A stretch of 14,642 nt of DNA from JAPXSY01 sp034003585 (lineage in GTDB: Bacteria > Verrucomicrobiota > Kiritimatiellia > RFP12 > UBA1067): positions 1 to 14,642 of the forward strand of contig JAVEYH010000091.1 in the NCBI GenBank assembly GCA_034003585.1. The letters run 5' to 3'. The position numbers were made by a program, and so were the translations under genes. This document shows positions 1 to 6,767 of the stretch, piece by piece. The notes under the pieces are model-generated. The model saw nothing but the letters and a program-made list of their open reading frames with translations, was not told the DNA's origin and ran no database searches. Each line of letters begins with the position of its first letter. The stretch's first letter is position 1.

Positions 1-23
1 AGTTCACGAAGGGGGAAGGCGTT

Positions 24-3000
24 ATGAAACAGCGGTTGCTTTCAGGATGCGCGGGCGCGCGGGTTGCGCTTGCGGCGCTGGGCGTATGCGGGGGTGTGTG
101 CGCGGGATTCGCCCAGACCGGGGCGGGCGCCGCGCGGGAGGAACGGGGCGCTGTTTTCCCCTCGCCGGGATGGGATGCCGGAAAGGTTGTGCAGCGGGGG
201 CTGAGCGTCACGCGCGAGGGGGACGTTCTTTCGTTCTCCCAAGGGCAACGGGAGGCCTGGCCCCAGGCGCTGTTGCCCATGCCGCCGCGTCTGGCGGGTT
301 GTTCGGGCCTGATGGTCCGGGCGGAAAACACCGGCAAAGATCTGCTCAAAATCCGCTTCGCCGCGCCTGGAACGGCCATGCCGGCGGAACGCGGCGCGCT
401 GATGGCGCTGCCCTCGCTGGAGCTCAAGGCGGGCGAGAGCGGGGAGATCACGCTTCCGCTCGGCCCCCTGCCGCTGCTGCGGGGGGAGGTGGTCAGGCGG
501 TTGTCCGGACTGGAGGGGCCCGCGCCGGAGACCGAGGCTTCGGACCGGCTGGTGGTGTTCGTGTATCAGACCGGTCAGCCGCGCACCTTCCGGATCAACC
601 GGATCGAGGCGTTGGGAACGTGCGGTCCGCTGCCGGACTACTGTTCGTGGGAGGCCGGGCGCTTCTTCCCGTTCGTTGACCCGTACGGGCAGTTCAAGCA
701 CGCGGAGTGGCCGGGCAAGGTACGCGCGGACGCGGATCTCAGCCGGATGGCCGAACAGGAGCGCGGCGAACTCGCCGCGCGGCCCGCGCCCTCAGGCTGG
801 AACGCCTTTGGCGGATGGGCGGACGGGCCGAAGCGCCGCGCTTCGGGGCGGTTCCGTTTGGAGAAGGAGGGGGGGCGGTGGTGGTTTGTGGATCCCGAGG
901 GGGCGCTCTGGTGGGCGCACGGTGTGACCGGCGCGACGCTCGCGGAACCGCTCGCGGAAGAAGCTCCCCGCGGGGAGTTTTTCGAGAGGCTGCCCGCGAA
1001 ACAGGACGGGGCGGCGGATTTCCGGGCGGCCAACGCGCGGAAGAAATACGGCGCGAAGTGGCGTGAGGACGCGGCGGAGACCCTTTGCCGCCGCTTGCGG
1101 AGCTGGGGCGTGAACGCGGTGGACGCCAACAGTGCGCCGGAGATCCGGGAGCTGGGCAAAACGCCTTATCTGGCGCGGCTTACGCTGACCGGCCCATGCG
1201 TCGAAGGTGCGGGGGAGGGGGCCTGTCCGCTGATCGACCCGTTTGACCCGGCATTCAAGAAAGAGGTCCGGCGGCAACTGGAGGCGCGCCAGAGCCTGGC
1301 GAAGGACATCCGGTGCGTGGGGTTGGGAGTGGATTCCGGAATCGGGCGCCTGCGGGTACATGCGCTGTTGGGCGAGGTGATGCGCGCGCCCGCGCAACAG
1401 CCCGCGAAAACCAGGCTGTTGGCCTTCCTCAAACGGCGTTACGGCAAGATCGAGAAACTCAACGCGGCGTGGAAGACTCAGTACGGGGAGTGGTCCGAAC
1501 TCCAGAATACGACCAACGCGCCGGCCGGGATCACGGGGCGCGAGCGCGCGGAATTCGGCGAGCTGTTCGCGGAGACCTATTTCAGCGGGGTGGCCGGCGT
1601 CTTCAAGTCCGTCTTTCCGGAGACGTTGAATCTCGGGTGCCTGCTTCACGAAACCGATCCGCTTCTCATGAGGCTGGCAGGCTGGCAGGCCGATGCGGTC
1701 CGTGTCGCGCTGGACGACGAGGCGGTCTCGTCGCTTGAGGTGTCGCCTTATCTGGAGCGCCCGGTGCTGGTGGTGGCGGTGCCGCGGAAGACGCCCGGAG
1801 GCGCGCACATCCGCCCGCTCAGTCTGGAAAGTCCGGGACAGGCGGCGTGGGCCGCAGCCTATGCGGAACGGGTCGGCGCGGCGCTGCGGCATCCGAATGT
1901 GGCCGGGATCATCGGGTGCCGGTATGCCGAGGGGAGCGCGGCCGGCGCGGAAGGGTACGGGGGGCTGGTCAGTGTCGCGGACGCGCCGCATGCCGCGCGC
2001 GTCGCGGCGGTGCGCGCGGCGGGCGCCGCCCTGTACGGCGCGCGTCAGGCCCATGTGCTCCGCGCCCGGGTTGCCGTCGACGCCTCGAAACCGGTGGGCC
2101 CGCGCCGCGAGATCGAACGGTACATCAACAATTCGATCCTCATGCGGTCGCCGCCGCTGGAACTCGCCAAGGTGATCGAGCGGGAATACGGCCGGGCGCG
2201 GGTCGTCCGCTGCTGGGTCTGCCTGGACGATCTCTGGGACATCAAGACCGGCGCGTACAACCTGAACTATCCCATCCGGAACCGCGTCAAGGGGGCGGGT
2301 GCCGACTTCGAGATGCCGGACGTGCCGTTCGAGTCGTATCTCTCGGCCTACGGGGGCATCGCCGACGAGGTGCTGCTGAACGTCCGCCGCCTCGAGCGTC
2401 ATGTGGTGGAGGGGCGCATGACGATGGACCAGTGGAGGGAGGTATGCAAAACCGCGCTCCGGCGCTACAAGACGATCTGCCCGAACCTGCGCTACATCGA
2501 GGCGCTGAATGAGTTCCACCTGAGCGCCTTTGGGGATCTGAACACGCAAGAGTATTACGGGTTCTACCGCGCCATGTATCAGGCGGTCAACGAGCTGAAC
2601 GCGGAGCTGAAGCCCGCGCTGCCGCTGCTGGTGGGCGGGCCCGCCACCACCGGCGCGCCGCCGGACCGGCACCTGCGCGAATTCGTGGCGCTCTATGCGG
2701 CGGACCCCGCTCCCGGCAAGCGCCTCGACTTCCTCAGCTACCACTATTACGGGGACCGGAGATGGAGCGAAGCGGCTGAATTTGAGAAGCGGATGACGGA
2801 GCTGCTGGATTCGCACCGCATCCCGAGCGGCATTCCGATGTTCTGGGACGAGATGGGATTCACGGGGTCGCCCTGGAAAGTGCTGCCCGTGGCGCGCGAC
2901 CTGAACCGGCTGCAGGCCACCTGCGTGACGGCCTTCCAGTATTTCTCCCGCAAAAACCGGAAGCTGCACGTGTTGCCGTGGGTGACGTTCCACAGTCCGA

Positions 3001-3443
3001 GCCAGACGGCGCTGGCGCAGTTCTTCTATGCGCCGGACGGCACGTTGCGCATGGCCCCCTTCGGGATGGCGGTCAAGTGCTGGGGCATGCAGAAGCGCAA
3101 CGAGCTCCAGACCGAATCCACGGGATTGCGGGAGGACGGGGGCGGCCTCGGCGCGATGGGTGCCGCGGACGCGGGCGGGGTGTCGGTTCTCTTCTGGAAT
3201 CACCAGCCGATGCCGTGCGAGGTGGACCTGAGCGTGGCCGGGCTGGAGGCGAAGCTGGCCGCCGGATGGCGCGCGCGGCGCTATCTCTCGGACTCCCGCC
3301 ACAGCAACGCGTATGCGGATGTGTCGAAACCCGCGTATCTCGAAACGGTGGAGGAGACGTCCGGCCGGGGTGCCGAGGTCACGCGGCGGTTTGTCCTTGA
3401 GCCGTATGCGGTTTCGCTGTTGTTGGTCGAGCCGCCCCGCTGA
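24..3443 (+). CDS. Secreted two-module glycoside hydrolase: degenerate GH50-like half plus GH39-like half
   Basis: Probable exported carbohydrate-active protein of 1139 residues. The ATG follows a GGGGGAAGG ribosome-binding site. A hydrophobic signal peptide covers about residues 1-30, with possible cleavage near GFA/QT. Residues 45-230 look like the beta-sandwich N-terminal region of GH50 agarases. Residues 255-675 follow the GH50 barrel: GRWWFVDPEG at 284-293, a helix rich in KRRYGKIEKLNAAW at 470-483, and a closing segment ending in LYGAR. The usual DNE acid/base motif reads DSG (437-439), and the usual nucleophile segment (GEF) reads VLVVAVP (581-587), so this half seems inactive. Residues 695-1030 resemble GH39 and related clan-A barrels, with ALNEF (acid/base E830) and FWDEMGF (nucleophile E943), followed by a C-terminal beta-sandwich. 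Activity, if any, should lie in the second half. Substrate cannot be read from sequence. The GH50-like relation is fairly secure; the GH39 assignment is less so and could be another clan-A family. Confidence 0.8.
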   Translation: MKQRLLSGCAGARVALAALGVCGGVCAGFAQTGAGAAREERGAVFPSPGWDAGKVVQRGLSVTREGDVLSFSQGQREAWPQALLPMPPRLAGCSGLMVRAENTGKDLLKIRFAAPGTAMPAERGALMALPSLELKAGESGEITLPLGPLPLLRGEVVRRLSGLEGPAPETEASDRLVVFVYQTGQPRTFRINRIEALGTCGPLPDYCSWEAGRFFPFVDPYGQFKHAEWPGKVRADADLSRMAEQERGELAARPAPSGWNAFGGWADGPKRRASGRFRLEKEGGRWWFVDPEGALWWAHGVTGATLAEPLAEEAPRGEFFERLPAKQDGAADFRAANARKKYGAKWREDAAETLCRRLRSWGVNAVDANSAPEIRELGKTPYLARLTLTGPCVEGAGEGACPLIDPFDPAFKKEVRRQLEARQSLAKDIRCVGLGVDSGIGRLRVHALLGEVMRAPAQQPAKTRLLAFLKRRYGKIEKLNAAWKTQYGEWSELQNTTNAPAGITGRERAEFGELFAETYFSGVAGVFKSVFPETLNLGCLLHETDPLLMRLAGWQADAVRVALDDEAVSSLEVSPYLERPVLVVAVPRKTPGGAHIRPLSLESPGQAAWAAAYAERVGAALRHPNVAGIIGCRYAEGSAAGAEGYGGLVSVADAPHAARVAAVRAAGAALYGARQAHVLRARVAVDASKPVGPRREIERYINNSILMRSPPLELAKVIEREYGRARVVRCWVCLDDLWDIKTGAYNLNYPIRNRVKGAGADFEMPDVPFESYLSAYGGIADEVLLNVRRLERHVVEGRMTMDQWREVCKTALRRYKTICPNLRYIEALNEFHLSAFGDLNTQEYYGFYRAMYQAVNELNAELKPALPLLVGGPATTGAPPDRHLREFVALYAADPAPGKRLDFLSYHYYGDRRWSEAAEFEKRMTELLDSHRIPSGIPMFWDEMGFTGSPWKVLPVARDLNRLQATCVTAFQYFSRKNRKLHVLPWVTFHSPSQTALAQFFYAPDGTLRMAPFGMAVKCWGMQKRNELQTESTGLREDGGGLGAMGAADAGGVSVLFWNHQPMPCEVDLSVAGLEAKLAAGWRARRYLSDSRHSNAYADVSKPAYLETVEETSGRGAEVTRRFVLEPYAVSLLLVEPPR

Positions 3444-3452
3444 GGGGGCGGC
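3431..3452 (+). terminator. GC hairpin overlapping the stop codon, possible terminator
   Basis: A perfect 8-bp stem GCCGCCCC/GGGGCGGC (3431-3438 with 3445-3452) closes a 6-nt loop that contains the stop codon of the first hydrolase gene. No T-tract follows (the next bases are GCACCGTTGTTG), so intrinsic termination is uncertain. It may instead slow 3' exonucleases or be incidental in GC-rich DNA. Confidence 0.35.
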
Positions 3453-3530
3453 GCACCGTTGTTGAATCCGCATCTCGGGAGGGAGTGCCGCGCGAACGGA
3501 GAACGGCACGGAAAGCGAATGGGTTTTCAC

Positions 3531-3554
3531 GCGAAGCCGCGAAGTCTACGAAGG
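3531..3554. repeat. Degenerate 8-nt tandem repeat (GCGAAG type)
   Basis: Three consecutive 8-nt units read GCGAAGCC, GCGAAGTC and TACGAAGG, preceded by TTCAC. From memory, similar 'TTCACGCGAAG...' intergenic repeats occur in several bacterial genomes, including PVC members. I cannot confirm copies elsewhere in this genome from a single window. Confidence 0.5.
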
Positions 3555-3601
3555 GGGATGCGGGGAGGGGTCGGGGACGCGGACGCAAGACGATTCCGGC
3601 T

Positions 3602-3628
3602 GCGCAAAAAGACCGATATTTTTTGCGC
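3602..3628. repeat. Perfect 9-bp inverted repeat with AT-rich core
   Basis: GCGCAAAAA (3602-3610) is the exact reverse complement of TTTTTGCGC (3620-3628), with a 9-nt loop GACCGATAT. The GC pairs are at the base of the stem and the A/T pairs near the loop, which is opposite to an intrinsic terminator. A protein-binding palindrome or a remnant of a repeat element is more likely. It stands out as an AT-rich island in GC-rich DNA. Confidence 0.5.
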
Positions 3629-3637
3629 GTTTGTGTC

Positions 3638-3666
3638 TGGTCGCAGGGATCGGGATCGGCTACAAT
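3638..3666 (+). promoter_or_regulatory. Weak sigma70-like promoter candidate
   Basis: TACAAT (3661-3666) matches the -10 consensus at 5 of 6 positions. At a 17-nt spacing the -35 position reads TGGTCG, which matches only 3 of 6. It lies about 90 nt upstream of the LamG hydrolase start and is the only plausible -10 in this gap. The weak -35 keeps this tentative. Confidence 0.25.
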
Positions 3667-3740
3667 CACGCCATCGGGGCCGGATACGCCGGAACCGTCC
3701 GGAGCGGAAGGTGTGGCCAGGAAACGGAGTGCGACCGGGA

Positions 3741-3750
3741 AAGAGGGGGA
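3741..3750 (+). promoter_or_regulatory. Ribosome-binding site that fixes the start at 3755
   Basis: The purine-rich AAGAGGGGGA ends 4 nt before ATG 3755. This start gives a protein beginning directly with a signal peptide, whereas the upstream in-frame GTG at 3485 would add 90 residues of low-complexity basic sequence ahead of it. Confidence 0.6.
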
Positions 3751-3754
3751 AGCC

Positions 3755-5995
3755 ATGAGACGGATGTGGGGAGTGATGGTGTGGGCGGCGTGTGCCGCGG
3801 TTGCGGAGCCCGCGGGGTTCTGGCGGTTTGAGGGGGGGAAGCCCGGGGAGCGGGCCGATGCGGTGGCCGCGGTTGCCGGGGAGCCGGTGCTGGCAGGCAA
3901 GGCGGGCGTTTTCGAAAAGGGGGTGCCGCCGGTCTGGTCGGAAGAGGTGCCCTTCCCGCTGCTGTGGGACGGGGCCGCCTGCGGCGCGGCGCTGCCGGAG
4001 AACCGCGGCTCGCTGCGGTTTGGTCCGGCGGAAGGACCTGCCGGCGGCGCGCCGGTCGGCGGAGAGGTCACGGTTTCCGGCAAGGCGGCGGCGTCGCGGC
4101 CCGCCAGCCTGACGGTCGAGGCGTTTGTCAAAATGGAGAAACCGCCGACGCGGTTCGCGTTGATCGCGAGCAAGCGGCGCGGCGGCCAGAGCGGTTCGAG
4201 CTGGTCGCTCTCGGTGACGCCCGGCGGCGTGCTGGGCGCGCGGTTCGACACGCAACCCGGGGACGCGTCCGGCGGCGCCGGCTTCAACCAGAGCATGGCG
4301 TCTTCGGGAAAACTATGCGACGGGCAGTGGCATCATGTGGCGCTGACTTATGATGGCGCGACGCGGCGGGCGGGGCTCTATCTGGACCATGAGTTGTGCG
4401 GCAGGGGCACGACGCACGGGCCGCTGGTGTATGACGACAGCGATCTGGTGTTCGGACGCGGGCTGGAAGGCGGACTGGATGAGGTCCGGGTCACGCCGGA
4501 GGCGCTGCATCCCGAGCAGTTTCTGCGGCCCGCGCGCTTCTTTTCCGAACTCAAGCCGCGCGTGCGTCCGGTACCGCTGCTGGATCAGACGCACTCGCGC
4601 GTGCAGTCGGCGCTGAAGCCCGACCTGAAGAAACTCGGCACGCTGATCCCCAAGAGCGTGCCGGAGATCGGCACGGCCATGTGGTCACTGGGCTGCGAGA
4701 CGCTGGACCGGGATCTGGCGGATTGGGACGCCTACCGCGGGTATCTGGTGCCGCTGGGTATCCGGCGCATCCGTCTGCAGGGCGGCTGGAACCGGACCGA
4801 AAAAGAAAAAGGCGTCTATGATTTCGCGTGGCTCGACCACATTGTGGACGATGCGATCAGCCTGGGGCTGGAGGTCTGTCTCGAAACCTCGTACAACAAC
4901 AAACTGTACGAGCCGGGCGGGGCGCTGGGGCCGGGCGGCCAACTGCCCTCCGGCGAGGAGACGCTGGCGGCGTGGGACAAGTGGGTCGAGGCCATGGTGA
5001 GGCATTATGCGCCCAAAGGGGTGAAAGAGTGGATGATGTACAACGAGCCGAACCTGCGGCGCGAATTCAACACGCCGGAGCGGATCGTGGAGAACAATAT
5101 CCGCACCGCCGCCATCATCAAGCGGGTCGATCCCGAAGCCAGGGTGGGCGCTTTCGTGCTGGCCGGGCTCGGGGTGGAATTGATGGAGACGATGCTGAAG
5201 AGTATCGGCGGGCAGGGGAAACTGGATCTCTTCCACTGGGCGGTGTACCACGGCTACAGCGGCAACCCCGACCGGCTCACCGAACGGATGGTGCAGTTCA
5301 ACGGGATGCTGCGGCAGGTGGCGCCGAACATCCGGCCCTGGCAGGGCGAGGCGGGGTGCGCCTCGGAGGAGGTGCAGTACGCGCTTTCCGGCATCGATTG
5401 GACCGAGTACTCCCACGCCAAGTGGAACGCGCGGCGGATGCTGTGCGATGTCGGGTGCGGGATCGAGTCGTCCGTGTTCACCATCTCGGACCTCGCCTAC
5501 CACAAGGATTTCATTTCGCGGTACGGGCTGCTCAAGACAAACCCCGACAACTCGATCATCAAGGTGAAGTCGGCCTACTACACGGTGCAGAACGTGGTCA
5601 CGCTCTTCAACGACGCGCTGGCGCTCACGCCGGAGCGCGAGGTGGCGGTGACGGGCACGGAGCGGCTGGTCTCGAAATTCGCGTTCCGCGACAAGAAGAG
5701 CGGCCTGGACGTGATCGCGCTCTGGGACGGCACCGAGATCCCCGGCAACGGCTCGGAGATTTTCCCCGTCCAGGTTGCGGTCAAGGGCGGTCACTTCAAG
5801 GACCCGGTCTGGGTGGACCTGATCACGGGCGTGGTGTATGCGGTCCCGCCGGAACAGAGGAAGGCGGAGGGCGACACGGTGACGTTCACGGGCATTCCCC
5901 TGTACGACGGGCCGGCGGCGATTCTGGACCGGAGCCTGGTCAACTATGAGCCGGTGAAGGTGGTGAAGAAACGAGCGGCCAAGAAAAAGAAGTGA
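3755..5995 (+). CDS. Secreted LamG-domain glycoside hydrolase (clan A, GH39/GH5-like)
   Basis: Predicted exported enzyme of 746 residues. A signal peptide covers residues 1-17 (probable cleavage AVA/EP). Residues 20-250 form a LamG/concanavalin-like domain, with LTVEAFVKM at 119-127, DGQWHHVALTYDG at 189-201 and GLDEVRV at 240-246; it probably binds glycans. Residues 300-620 form a TIM-barrel hydrolase: the LGIRRIRLQGGW strand near 334-345, MMYNEPNLR with likely acid/base E431, and PWQGEAG with likely nucleophile E532. Both catalytic glutamates of a retaining clan-A enzyme are therefore present. A C-terminal beta-sandwich (about 630-728) is followed by a Lys-rich tail, KKRAAKKKK. Exact GH family and substrate are unclear; the layout resembles GH39 and GH5-like proteins. 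It lies 13 nt before the next small gene, suggesting co-transcription. The polysaccharide role is inferred from the domains and the neighbouring hydrolase. Confidence 0.8.
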   Translation: MRRMWGVMVWAACAAVAEPAGFWRFEGGKPGERADAVAAVAGEPVLAGKAGVFEKGVPPVWSEEVPFPLLWDGAACGAALPENRGSLRFGPAEGPAGGAPVGGEVTVSGKAAASRPASLTVEAFVKMEKPPTRFALIASKRRGGQSGSSWSLSVTPGGVLGARFDTQPGDASGGAGFNQSMASSGKLCDGQWHHVALTYDGATRRAGLYLDHELCGRGTTHGPLVYDDSDLVFGRGLEGGLDEVRVTPEALHPEQFLRPARFFSELKPRVRPVPLLDQTHSRVQSALKPDLKKLGTLIPKSVPEIGTAMWSLGCETLDRDLADWDAYRGYLVPLGIRRIRLQGGWNRTEKEKGVYDFAWLDHIVDDAISLGLEVCLETSYNNKLYEPGGALGPGGQLPSGEETLAAWDKWVEAMVRHYAPKGVKEWMMYNEPNLRREFNTPERIVENNIRTAAIIKRVDPEARVGAFVLAGLGVELMETMLKSIGGQGKLDLFHWAVYHGYSGNPDRLTERMVQFNGMLRQVAPNIRPWQGEAGCASEEVQYALSGIDWTEYSHAKWNARRMLCDVGCGIESSVFTISDLAYHKDFISRYGLLKTNPDNSIIKVKSAYYTVQNVVTLFNDALALTPEREVAVTGTERLVSKFAFRDKKSGLDVIALWDGTEIPGNGSEIFPVQVAVKGGHFKDPVWVDLITGVVYAVPPEQRKAEGDTVTFTGIPLYDGPAAILDRSLVNYEPVKVVKKRAAKKKK

Positions 5996-6008
5996 GCCGG
6001 GGGCAGGC

Positions 6009-6650
6009 ATGCGGTACGCGTTTTCACTGTTGCTGGTGTGGGGGGGGCTCGCTTGGGGAGGCGGCGAGCCCGCGGAATGGACCGCATGGCGGAAACTCGC
6101 CGTGCGGCTCCACCCGGAAACGGAGACGGCGGCGGGGGCTGTCCCCAAACTGGTGCCGCGGCTGTTGCCGGGAACGCAGCAGCCCGCGCCCGCGCTGCTG
6201 CTGCTCGGCGCGCCGGACGGGGAGGCGGTCGCCCTGGCGGAGTGGCTGCACCGGCAGGCGGTCCATGTCCTGTTTCTGGACGGCGTGAGACAGGATGATC
6301 CCGAGGCCGCGGTCCGTTCTGTGCGGCGGGCCCTGCGGCTGATCCGTTCCCGGGCCGGGGGCTGGCAGATCGATCCCGAAGCGGTCGGGCTGCTGGCCCG
6401 GTCCGCGGAGACGGGGGCCGTGGCGGTCCGGGTGGCCACGGCCGGTGATCACGCCCCCGATGCGGCGGCTGACAAAATCGATCGGGAACGCGCCGCGCCC
6501 GATCTCGTGGTCCTGCTGAACGCCGGGGACGGGGCCGCGGTCGGGAAACTGCCGGAAGCGCGGCGCCCCGAATTGTTCACGGCGCAGGGCGGCAAGTGGA
6601 AAACCGCGCTCGCCGAATGGCTGGAGCCCTTCCAAAACGACGTTTTCTGA
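6009..6650 (+). CDS. Small exported protein resembling a degenerate alpha/beta-hydrolase (acetyl-xylan-esterase type)
   Basis: A protein of 213 residues with a hydrophobic N-terminus (MRYAFSLLLVWGGLAW) suggesting export. Segments line up, in order, with esterases of the BD-FAE/xylan-esterase type: ALLLLGAPDGE (62-72) where a LLLPGGGY-type oxyanion loop is expected; AEWLHRQAVHVLFL (77-90); AVRSVRRALRLIRSRAGGWQIDPEAVGLL (101-129), split in the family by the same turn; then ARSAETG (130-136) where GFSAGG would hold the nucleophile serine; KIDRERAAPDLVVLL (156-170); and a final helix near WKTALAEWLEPF. S132 is kept but the G-x-S-x-G frame and the HGG-type loop are lost. The part that would carry the catalytic Asp and His is missing; the protein is some 70 residues shorter than usual for the family. 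It is probably a pseudo-esterase of unknown role, coupled to the upstream hydrolase. The homology is my own alignment by eye; otherwise it is a hypothetical protein. Confidence 0.65.
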   Translation: MRYAFSLLLVWGGLAWGGGEPAEWTAWRKLAVRLHPETETAAGAVPKLVPRLLPGTQQPAPALLLLGAPDGEAVALAEWLHRQAVHVLFLDGVRQDDPEAAVRSVRRALRLIRSRAGGWQIDPEAVGLLARSAETGAVAVRVATAGDHAPDAAADKIDRERAAPDLVVLLNAGDGAAVGKLPEARRPELFTAQGGKWKTALAEWLEPFQNDVF

Positions 6651-6664
6651 GCCGCCTTCCGGAC

Positions 6665-6693
6665 TTGCGGGGGGGCTGTCAAACCGCTATACT
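6665..6693 (+). promoter_or_regulatory. Sigma70-like promoter for the envelope cluster
   Basis: TTGCGG (6665-6670), a 17-nt spacer and TATACT (6688-6693) match the consensus at 3 of 6 and 5 of 6 positions with optimal spacing. It sits 15 nt after the preceding stop codon and about 75 nt before the DUF2723 gene, so transcription would start near 6700. Confidence 0.5.
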
Positions 6694-6705
6694 CCTGTCT
6701 CATGA

Positions 6706-6729
6706 TGCAGTGGGTTGGTTTGCAGTGGG
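6706..6729. repeat. 9-nt direct repeat in the leader of the envelope cluster
   Basis: TGCAGTGGG occurs at 6706-6714 and again at 6721-6729, a 15-nt period. It is placed just downstream of the predicted transcription start, so it could be an operator or simply a short duplication. Confidence 0.35.
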
Positions 6730-6767
6730 CCAGGGGTTGTTTTTCTTCAAAATAGGGTTGATGAGCC

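Larger units (their letters stand above)
3444..3754. other. 311-bp intergenic region between the two hydrolase genes
   Basis: No convincing gene is seen here. An open frame runs through from a GTG at 3485 into the next CDS, but its product is Arg/Lys/Gly-rich, has no signal peptide and resembles nothing known. The stretch holds the right arm of the stop-codon hairpin, a three-unit GCGAAG-type tandem repeat, an AT-rich inverted repeat, a weak -10-like TACAAT, and the ribosome-binding site of the next gene. Confidence 0.6.

Noticed and set aside
3485..3509. GTGCCG/CGGCAC inverted repeat
   Set aside because: A 6-bp stem with a 13-nt loop is expected by chance in GC-rich DNA.
792..3530. Very long antisense open frame (912 codons) opposite the first hydrolase gene
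   Set aside because: High GC removes stop codons in other frames. The product is rich in Arg, Pro, His and Gln with no recognisable domain, and the + strand frame has clear GH motifs.
3485..3754. 90-residue N-terminal extension of the LamG hydrolase from an upstream GTG
   Set aside because: The extension is basic low-complexity sequence spanning repeats; ATG 3755 has a good ribosome-binding site and starts directly with a signal peptide.
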